Below, one piece after another: positions 7,927 to 14,019 of a stretch of DNA of 23,874 bases (its first letter is position 1; each line of letters begins with the position of its first letter). Under the pieces are notes generated by a model. It was not told the DNA's origin, ran no database searches, and worked only from the letters and a program-made list of their open reading frames with translations. Origin of the DNA: Metarhizobium sp039808465 (GTDB lineage Bacteria; Pseudomonadota; Alphaproteobacteria; Rhizobiales; Rhizobiaceae); contig JBDHTA010000053.1 in the NCBI GenBank assembly GCA_039808465.1, positions 1 through 23,874 of the forward strand, given 5' to 3'. The position numbers and the translations under genes were made by a program.

Positions 7927-8871
7927 TTACGATGCGGAAGAACAGGCTTCCGCATCGAGGGGCATCGGGCCGAGGGTTTCACGCGCCCAATGCGCGGCTT
8001 CGTCGAGGGCTGCGAACTTCGTCGCCTGCCAGTGGAAATAATCGTTCACGAAGCGGCGGGAAAACCATAGCTGCCCCTTGCGGCGCGGCTTTTCCCATCC
8101 GGCGTCGCCGCTGGCCTGCGCGGGCGCGAACATGCGCTTCACATTGGTCACCGAGATCGCATATTTTCCGGCGAGCAGCGCAATGCTGACTTCACCCGCA
8201 TAGGCGCGGTCCCCGTCGGTCCCGTCGGGTGACATGCGGCTGACGACTTCATGCAGAACCATGCCGCCGGATTCCGAGCGGATGAAGGGCGCGATGCTTT
8301 CGGGCAGGATGCGCCAGCGGACATCCTCCAGCAGCGCATGCGCGGCGCGCGGCTGCGCCAGCCGGAAAATCCGCCGGTCGGCAAGGCTGAGTGCATGCCG
8401 GTTGCCGCCATCCATCTCGTCGAGACAGGCCATGTGGCCATCGAACCAGCTCATCATCGCCTGCGTGGCAATCTCGGTGGTCTCGTACATGTGGATGCGC
8501 TTGTCACGGGGATGCGGCACCTCGCGGATGAATTTATAGGCGAGGATTTCCGCGAGAAAGCTGGCGGCGGTGTTGCGGCTGGCAATGTTGTAGCGGGCGA
8601 TGGAATCGTGCAGGCGCGTCGGCGTCAGGCCGAGATGCTGGCCCACGGCGTCACGTTCCAGTTGCAGCGCAAACAGCATCTGCGTCATGAACCATTTCTG
8701 GTGCGATGCCTTCAGCCGCGCCAGCCGCGGCGATTTTTCATGGATGCCGACGAGATGGCGGGCAATCCGCACCTCGATTCCGAAAAAGCCGGGATTGGCG
8801 AGGATTTCGGCATGGGATAGCGGTCGCGTTTCCGGCGCGGTAAAGCGGTGCTGTTGTTGCGTCGAGAGCAT
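7927..8871 (-). CDS. Hypothetical protein with two winged-helix-like segments
   Basis: I do not recognise this 314-residue protein as a named family. There is no signal peptide or membrane helix. Residues about 57-133 read like a MarR-type winged helix: a helix-turn-helix candidate (AVGQHLGLTPTRLHDSIARY), a long helix (TAASFLAEILAYKFI) and a wing with the charged hairpin EVPHPRDKRIHMYETTE. A second helix-turn-helix candidate is at about 225-250 (AGEVSIALLAGKYAISVTNVKRMF), followed by a lysine/arginine-rich strand. The middle (170-200) resembles neither. A DNA-binding regulator is my inference. The ATG at 8871 has GGAACG just upstream and GAGGGG a little farther. It shares its strand with the phosphoglycerol transferase, but 176 bases with a hairpin lie between, so co-transcription is uncertain. 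Confidence 0.75.
   Translation of the reverse strand: MLSTQQQHRFTAPETRPLSHAEILANPGFFGIEVRIARHLVGIHEKSPRLARLKASHQKWFMTQMLFALQLERDAVGQHLGLTPTRLHDSIARYNIASRNTAASFLAEILAYKFIREVPHPRDKRIHMYETTEIATQAMMSWFDGHMACLDEMDGGNRHALSLADRRIFRLAQPRAAHALLEDVRWRILPESIAPFIRSESGGMVLHEVVSRMSPDGTDGDRAYAGEVSIALLAGKYAISVTNVKRMFAPAQASGDAGWEKPRRKGQLWFSRRFVNDYFHWQATKFAALDEAAHWARETLGPMPLDAEACSSAS
7931..7956. repeat. Perfect 10-bp inverted repeat at the junction of two convergent genes
   Basis: GATGCGGAAG (7931-7940) and CTTCCGCATC (7947-7956) flank a six-base loop. It lies 14 bases after the GFA-family stop and inside the last codons of the convergent gene. There is no T tract on either strand, so it may be a weak or Rho-assisted terminator, or an mRNA 3' end structure. 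Confidence 0.5.
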
Positions 8872-9008
8872 GATCGTTCCGGTTGCCCCTCAATATCGCC
8901 GGTATGAAATGCGCTCCGTCTTATAATGCCGAAAGCAAAAAAGACATGGACCGCATCGTCATATTTCAACAATCAGGGGGCGCCGTCTGTTCCCTGCGGC
9001 ACAACAGG

Positions 9009-9030
9009 CCTTCCGGCGGGCGCCGGAAGG
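9009..9030 (-). terminator. Strong hairpin downstream of the phosphoglycerol transferase gene
   Basis: CCTTCCGGC (9009-9017) pairs perfectly with GCCGGAAGG (9022-9030) around a four-base loop. It begins 17 bases after the stop codon of the minus-strand gene ending at 9048. There is no clear T tract (the following bases are CCTGTTGTG), so it is a terminator candidate of the T-poor kind or an RNA-stabilising stem. Confidence 0.5.
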
Positions 9031-9047
9031 ATTCGCCGTGGCGGCCG

Positions 9048-10970
9048 TCAGCTTGCCGGCTGTGTAACCCAGGCATGGCTGGGGAACAGCTTTTCAAGGC
9101 CGTATTGCTTGCCGAACATCATGTCGTGCTGGATGTAGCGGTAATCCCGGATCAGCGGATCGATCTTCTGGCCCTTGAGCGACCAGTCGGTTTTCGGCGC
9201 GCCATCGCGGGAAACCAGCATGTAGCGGTCGACGACGGGGTAGCGCTTTTCGACTTTGCCGAGGAAATCCGTGTAATAGGGATGCTCGAAACCGGCCATG
9301 CTGACCACATGATAGGGAATGAAAGCCGGGCTGATCGTGCCGACATCCTTCTTGCCGGAGCGGCTGGACCAGATCATCAGCGGCGTTTCATGCTCCTTCT
9401 TCATCACCTCCAGCGACGCCTTGCGGGTGGCGACCCGCTGCGGCATGTAGCCGGTGCTGACATAGGCGGAGCCGAGCGGCGGCAGGTGATCGCCGAAGAC
9501 GACGATGATGGTTTCGCGCTCGCGGTTCTTCGCCCAGTCCATCAGCATTTTCAGGCTGTCGTCGGCTTCCTTCACGCCATGCGTATAGGTGGCGATCGTC
9601 TTCAGGTCGCTTTCGGGAATGGCGCCGGTCACGTCGACGGCATTCTTCGCGTAGCGGTTCGGCTCGTAGGGGCCATGGCCCTGCAAGGTCACGCCGAAGA
9701 AGAAGAACGGCCGGTCCATGCCATCGGCTTCGCGCATGATTTCCTTGAACAGCCCGTCATCGGAAGCGAAGAAGCCGCGCTTGTCGAGAGCCGGAAGATT
9801 TTCCTCCGACATGAAATCCTCGAAGCCGAAGGCCTTGTAGACCTCGCCGCGATTCCAGAACCAGCTTTGATAGGGATGGATGGCGCGGGCCGCATAGCCC
9901 TCGGCGCGGAAGAAGGTGGCCAGCGAAGGGATCGGCTGGCGCACATATTGCTGGTAGGGAATGCTGCCATAGGGCAGGAAGGCGTTGGAAAAGCCAGTCA
10001 GCGCCTCGAATTCCACATTGGCGGTCATGCCGCCGAATTCGGGCGAGAAGGCGTAGCCGGAGCCGTTCTCGCGCATCACCGGCATCGGATCGGCGGAGAA
10101 GCTTACATTCGAAAGCCGGGTCGGATCCCACAACGATTCGCTCATCAGCACGATGACGTCGGGATGATCGTCGCCGCCAGCGGCGAAGGGCAGGTCGGCG
10201 GCCGGAATCTTCGTCATCGCCTCGCGGCCGTAACCGGCGGGCGCGGTGACATTGGCCATCGGCAGGTTGAAGGCGAAGGCGAGCAGGAAGCCGTTATGAC
10301 GATAGTTTTCCTTCTGGTCGTACATCATCGGGATGACCTGAAGGCGGTCGCGCAGCCAGGAGAATTGCGCGTAATCCATCATTGACCCGAAACCGGCGAG
10401 AACCGGCAGCGTCAGCGCCACCGTCAGCCAGCGCATGCGCCAGGCGATCGCCGGAAAGCTTTTCCAGGCGCGGATCCACAGCCAGCCGATCAGCGCGATC
10501 GAGCCGATCAGGCTGAGGAAGACGGCCACCGCCGTCCACGGGCGCTGGGTCACCATCACCGGCATCAGCTCCATGATCTGCCGCGTGAACAGGAAATCCG
10601 TGGGATAGAGCGGATCGGACAGGAAAAGCTGCTTCTGGCTCGATACGAAGGCGGGAATGAGCGTCAGCGGCACGAGGATCAGCAGCGATTGATACCGCCG
10701 CCCGAGCAAGGCGTCGGCGCAGAGAATGGCAAGCGTCAGCAGCCCGACCGTGGTCATGCCGGGGCGCGAGGTGGAGGTAAGGAACGCGCCGAGATCACGC
10801 GTGCTGCCGCGCGCGATCCATTCGATGCAGATGGTCAGGAGCAGCGCGAGCAAGACGGTCTTGACGAGGGCAAGCAGCGCCGCGGCGGCGCGGCGGCCGG
10901 GCACCGGCAGGGCAAGGCCCCGGCCGTCGAATGCAACCTTGTCCGTTGCCCTGATTTTGAAACCGTTCAA
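9048..10970 (-). CDS. LtaS/OpgB-type phosphoglycerol transferase (sulfatase-fold, membrane anchored)
   Basis: The product is about 640 residues. Around five membrane helices lie in residues 30-200, followed by a periplasmic LTA-synthase/sulfatase-fold domain (about 270-600). Expected active-site residues are visible: E278 in LMSESLW, nucleophile T316 in GGMTANVEFEALTG, H432 in LQGHGPY, and D494/H495 in VFGDHLPP. These correspond to the metal and threonine ligands of S. aureus LtaS. The enzyme should transfer phosphoglycerol from phosphatidylglycerol. In rhizobia a likely acceptor is periplasmic cyclic beta-1,2-glucan (a CgmB-like role), but lipid acceptors are possible. I prefer the TTG at 10970, because GGAGGCAGGA lies directly upstream. 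A GTG at 11003 would add 11 residues. The upstream region holds a Pho-box-like array. Confidence 0.88.
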   Translation of the reverse strand: MNGFKIRATDKVAFDGRGLALPVPGRRAAAALLALVKTVLLALLLTICIEWIARGSTRDLGAFLTSTSRPGMTTVGLLTLAILCADALLGRRYQSLLILVPLTLIPAFVSSQKQLFLSDPLYPTDFLFTRQIMELMPVMVTQRPWTAVAVFLSLIGSIALIGWLWIRAWKSFPAIAWRMRWLTVALTLPVLAGFGSMMDYAQFSWLRDRLQVIPMMYDQKENYRHNGFLLAFAFNLPMANVTAPAGYGREAMTKIPAADLPFAAGGDDHPDVIVLMSESLWDPTRLSNVSFSADPMPVMRENGSGYAFSPEFGGMTANVEFEALTGFSNAFLPYGSIPYQQYVRQPIPSLATFFRAEGYAARAIHPYQSWFWNRGEVYKAFGFEDFMSEENLPALDKRGFFASDDGLFKEIMREADGMDRPFFFFGVTLQGHGPYEPNRYAKNAVDVTGAIPESDLKTIATYTHGVKEADDSLKMLMDWAKNRERETIIVVFGDHLPPLGSAYVSTGYMPQRVATRKASLEVMKKEHETPLMIWSSRSGKKDVGTISPAFIPYHVVSMAGFEHPYYTDFLGKVEKRYPVVDRYMLVSRDGAPKTDWSLKGQKIDPLIRDYRYIQHDMMFGKQYGLEKLFPSHAWVTQPAS

Positions 10971-10980
10971 TCCTGCCTCC
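10971..10980 (-). promoter_or_regulatory. Ribosome binding site supporting a TTG start at 10970
   Basis: On the minus strand the ten bases read GGAGGCAGGA and are immediately followed by TTG AAC. The GGAGG core is five bases from the TTG, which is better spaced and stronger than anything before the alternative GTG at 11003. Confidence 0.6.
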
Positions 10981-11014
10981 ACCCGACATGGCGCGAAAGT
11001 CACAAAAAGCGCAA

Positions 11015-11053
11015 TGTCATAAAAACTTCATGCTGTTGTCACATGTCTGTCCT
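11015..11053 (+). promoter_or_regulatory. Candidate double Pho box (PhoB operator)
   Basis: Four hexamers start exactly 11 bases apart: TGTCAT at 11015, CTTCAT at 11026, TGTCAC at 11037 and TGTCCT at 11048. The spacers after the first are A-rich. PhoB dimers bind pairs of CTGTCAT-like half-sites with 11-base periodicity, so this fits two tandem boxes. The boxes read on the plus strand, toward the GGDEF gene, but lie more than 200 bases from its start. They lie 12 to 50 bases upstream of the possible starts of the phosphoglycerol transferase. Repression of the latter is as likely as activation of the former. Confidence 0.6.
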
Positions 11054-11227
11054 GAACGCCAGATGAACCACCGGGTTCCGGGCGGCGGGGAACGGGTTTT
11101 GCATGGGGAAAATGCGAGAGGGATCAACCGGCCGGGCGCATGGAGAGCCCCGGCGCTGCCCTTGCATTTAAGGTTTCGTTCACCATGCGGTTTAAGCGTC
11201 TTTTTCGGCCCTTGTGTTAGCGTTTGC

Positions 11228-11233
11228 GATAAT
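11228..11233 (+). promoter_or_regulatory. Weak candidate -10 element for the GGDEF gene
   Basis: GATAAT differs from the sigma-70 -10 consensus at one base and lies 38 bases before the ATG at 11272. The matching -35 position holds only TTCGGC at 18-base spacing, which is poor. I rate it as a guess. Confidence 0.25.
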
Positions 11234-11271
11234 ACAACTGGACGTTACGGTTCCGGGGAGCAGACGGCGCG

Positions 11272-12768
11272 ATGAAGGCGAGACTTTTTACAAGGACTTC
11301 CAACTGGATGGTGCAGGGCATCTACACGGCCTGCGCGCTTCTGGTCGTCGTGTTCGCGTCCAGCGTCTATCTGGTGCTGGATGCTTCCGTGGAGCAGGCA
11401 AACCGGTTCGGGCTGACGACGGAGCGCAAGCTGGTGCAGCAGGGGTTCCAGCACCAGATCGAGGAAGTGGTGAAATACCAGTCCGCCGTTTCGATCTGGG
11501 ATGCCACCGTGGCGCAGATCCGCTCCGCCGAATTCAGCCCGCATTTCATCGAGCGGCAATTGCAGGGCCGCCTCTGGTCCGAATACGGCTTCTCCTGGGT
11601 CGTCTTCGTTCCCACCGGAAAACCGGCCCGGCTGGCGTTGGAGCGCGGCGAGGTGGTTTCCGCCGAAAGGGCGGATAACCTGCTGTTCTGGGTGGATGAT
11701 CTGGTTTACGAGGCGACGCAGAATTACTGGACGGCGCTGAAAAAGACCCCCGGCGGCTTCATTATCGAAATGCCGGTCACCGACCGCGAGCAACTGGCGC
11801 CGCAGCTTCCCTATATCCATGCCGCCGACATGCGCATGGTGGATGGGCGCCTCAGCATCGTCACCGTGCAGGCCGTCGTGCCGAAATCGCTGTTCATTCC
11901 GGCGGGTTTCGAGCAGCCGACCCTGATGATCACCGTCAAGCCGATCTCGAACAAGATTCTGGCGGCGATGAGCGAACATATCTCGATCGCCGGGCTGCAT
12001 GTGGTGAAGGAGCAGGAAGACAGGCGCCCAGCCGCCTTCACGCCCGTCGGCAAGGGCTTTACCGACGGCCCGTTCCTCGTCGCGTGGAACCCGAATGCGC
12101 CCGGCCCCTATATCTGGGCGTCCGTGATGCCGAAGGTGGCGATGCTGTCCATGCTCGCGGCGGTTGCCATGGGCTTTATCGCCTGGCGCTTCGGAACGCT
12201 GGTGCGCGCCTTGCAGCGCAGCGAAGAGAGCAACCGCTTCCTCGCCAAGCATGACGGCCTGACCGGCCTTGCCAATCGCAGCGGCTTCCAGGAGGCGCTG
12301 GAAGCGCTCACCTCAGGCAATCGCGGCGCGCAACTGGCGCTGATCGCCGCCGATCTCGACAAGTTCAAGGCCGTGAACGACCGTTTCGGCCATGCGGCGG
12401 GCGATGCGGTGCTGAAAACCGTGGCGCAGCGCTTCCGCGCCCGCGTCGGCAATCGCGGCATCGTCGCCCGCCTCGGCGGCGACGAATTCATGGTCATCCT
12501 GCGCGATGCGGCCGACCGTGACGAGGTGATGGCCATTGCCAACGGCCTCGTTCTCGACGCGCAGATTCCGGTGATTTACGACAACATGCCGCTTCAGGTC
12601 GGCAGCAGCGCCGGGATATCCTTCTATCCCCGCCATGGCCGCAACCTGCGCGGCCTGATGCATTTCGCCGATCAGGCGCTCTACCGCGCCAAGAGCGAGG
12701 GCCGCAACCGCGCCGTCGTCTACGAGGCCGGGGAAGAGGAACTGGCGGACCGCCGCAAGCAGGCCTGA
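11272..12768 (+). CDS. Membrane diguanylate cyclase with periplasmic CHASE4-like sensor and GGDEF domain
   Basis: The protein has 498 residues with one membrane helix near 13-37 and a second near 285-305. Between them lies a periplasmic region of about 245 residues resembling CHASE4 (EEVVKYQSAVSIWDATV at 64-80 and YGFSWVVFVPTG at 105-116). The C-terminal GGDEF domain (about 320-485) starts with HDGLTGLANRSGF and keeps the intact active-site loop LGGDEF (402-406) and the metal/substrate residues DLDKFKAVNDRFGH (361-374). It should make cyclic di-GMP from GTP in response to an outside signal. The RxxD inhibitory site five residues before GGDEF is replaced by GNRG (393-396), so product inhibition is probably lost. 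The ATG at 11272 has GGGAG 11 bases upstream. It converges with the DUF2865 gene with a single base between the stops. Confidence 0.93.
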   Translation: MKARLFTRTSNWMVQGIYTACALLVVVFASSVYLVLDASVEQANRFGLTTERKLVQQGFQHQIEEVVKYQSAVSIWDATVAQIRSAEFSPHFIERQLQGRLWSEYGFSWVVFVPTGKPARLALERGEVVSAERADNLLFWVDDLVYEATQNYWTALKKTPGGFIIEMPVTDREQLAPQLPYIHAADMRMVDGRLSIVTVQAVVPKSLFIPAGFEQPTLMITVKPISNKILAAMSEHISIAGLHVVKEQEDRRPAAFTPVGKGFTDGPFLVAWNPNAPGPYIWASVMPKVAMLSMLAAVAMGFIAWRFGTLVRALQRSEESNRFLAKHDGLTGLANRSGFQEALEALTSGNRGAQLALIAADLDKFKAVNDRFGHAAGDAVLKTVAQRFRARVGNRGIVARLGGDEFMVILRDAADRDEVMAIANGLVLDAQIPVIYDNMPLQVGSSAGISFYPRHGRNLRGLMHFADQALYRAKSEGRNRAVVYEAGEEELADRRKQA

Positions 12769-12769
12769 G

Positions 12770-13906
12770 TCATTGCAGCGGCTGGACCTGATCGCCCTTG
12801 GGATTGGCGAGATCGATGCGGGCGCTGTCGTCGTTGAGGAATTGCGGGCCGACCTGCCGCACCCGCGAGCTTGCCGGATCATAGGCGCGCTCGGGTAGCT
12901 CGATCTTCGCGGCCGTTCCGTCCTCGAGGTTGCTGGCGGCGGGCGGGCTGGCCGATTCGGTTGCCGGGGGGATGCGGGTCACGGATTTTCCGGTTTGCGG
13001 CTTCGTCCCGGGAACGATGCCCTTCTCCTTCAGCGCCTCCTGATAATAGGCGTTGAGATTGCAACTGCATGAGGAATTCTTCGTATCCTTGCGGTTGCGG
13101 TAGGCGAAGGCGGCCGGAAGCGCGGTATAGGGCGCGCCGGTCGCGGCCGACACCATGTCCGAAGTCTCCTGATCCTGCATGGAATGGTAGTAGAGTTCGG
13201 TTTCCGTGCCGGGGCACATTCTGGCGCACGTGGCGGCGTCGGCGCTGAAATTCGCCGGGGTGGAGCTGGAGGAAATCGGGAAGAAGCCGCCGTCACAGGT
13301 GCGCACGCACAGCGTCCGGAAGCTGCCCTGCTGCGCCGGGCCGATTTCCAGCGTCTGGCCGTCGAGCGGCAGCATGTCGTCCGGCTGCCGCTCGATCGCG
13401 CCGAAATCGCGCACGCCGTAGCCGTCCCGCTCCAACTGGCCGTCGCGGGAGGCGAGGATATCCTGCGGCGGGGCTTCGGCCTGCTCGGCCGCGCGCGGAT
13501 CGGTGTCGGCGCAGCCGTTGCGGCGCATGGCGGCAAGGATTTCGCCGCGCATGCCCGCGTCGAGATCCATGCGGCGCTGGACCATTTCGCGCTTGGCGGC
13601 TTCGGCCTGATGCAGATCCTCCCGGATCGCAAGGCAGACGTCATCGCTTGCGCCGCCATAGACGACGATGCTGCCGGAGGAGCAGCCAGCGCGGCGCAGG
13701 TCGCTGCGAAGCTGGCGGATATCGTTGTTGAGCTGGTTAACGGTGTTGGCGAAACGCCGCGAATCCCGCGTCGAGCCGATGGTGGCGGCGGTCATCGAAA
13801 GCTCGTGGCGCAGGTCCTCGCAGACGGCGCGCGCCTCCGCCCGGGCGGGCAGCGCGGCGCCGAGGCCGAGCAGCATGACGGGAAACAGACGCCTGAAACG
13901 GACCAT
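12770..13906 (-). CDS. Secreted DUF2865 protein
   Basis: The product has 378 residues with a signal peptide (residues 1-23, cleavage after ARA). The N-terminal half is predicted helical, with regularly spaced cysteines at 29, 75, 91 and 132. The DUF2865 core is at about 195-275: RTLCVRTCDGGFFPISSSS (C200, C204), CARMCP (C227, C231) and TELYYHSMQDQETSDMVSA, followed by a CSC pair (C280, C282). The many cysteines suggest disulfides in the periplasm. The C-terminal 80 residues are proline-, serine- and alanine-rich and probably disordered. AAGGAG lies eight bases before the ATG at 13906. It stands alone, convergent with the GGDEF gene. The function of this rhizobial family is unknown to me. Confidence 0.9.
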   Translation of the reverse strand: MVRFRRLFPVMLLGLGAALPARAEARAVCEDLRHELSMTAATIGSTRDSRRFANTVNQLNNDIRQLRSDLRRAGCSSGSIVVYGGASDDVCLAIREDLHQAEAAKREMVQRRMDLDAGMRGEILAAMRRNGCADTDPRAAEQAEAPPQDILASRDGQLERDGYGVRDFGAIERQPDDMLPLDGQTLEIGPAQQGSFRTLCVRTCDGGFFPISSSSTPANFSADAATCARMCPGTETELYYHSMQDQETSDMVSAATGAPYTALPAAFAYRNRKDTKNSSCSCNLNAYYQEALKEKGIVPGTKPQTGKSVTRIPPATESASPPAASNLEDGTAAKIELPERAYDPASSRVRQVGPQFLNDDSARIDLANPKGDQVQPLQ

Positions 13907-14005
13907 GAGACCATCTCCTTGCGAAACAGCAACGCAAAGCGCGGGCAGCCGAAGCGCCCGCCTTCAACATTTATTCTAAACCAATGTTCCCATGCGGCAA
14001 GACGA

Positions 14006-14019
14006 AGGCTTTCGCCTTA
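14006..14019 (-). terminator. Small hairpin at the malic enzyme stop codon
   Basis: On the minus strand AAGGC-GAAA-GCCTT forms a 5-bp stem with a stable GNRA-type tetraloop and overlaps the TAA stop. Only a short CGTCTTG follows, so termination strength is doubtful. Confidence 0.3.

Larger units (their letters stand above)
10971..11271. other. Divergent intergenic region between the phosphoglycerol transferase and the GGDEF gene
   Basis: These 301 bases hold no convincing gene. They contain the ribosome site of the minus-strand gene, a four-part TGTCAT-like direct repeat (11015-11053) and a GATAAT hexamer (11228-11233) that could be the -10 of the plus-strand gene. The middle part (about 11060-11220) is GC-rich, and I see no further structure in it. 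Confidence 0.8.

Noticed and set aside
8883..10385. A 500-codon plus-strand open frame
   Set aside because: It is antisense to the phosphoglycerol transferase, whose catalytic residues are clear. The composition is that of a shadow frame.
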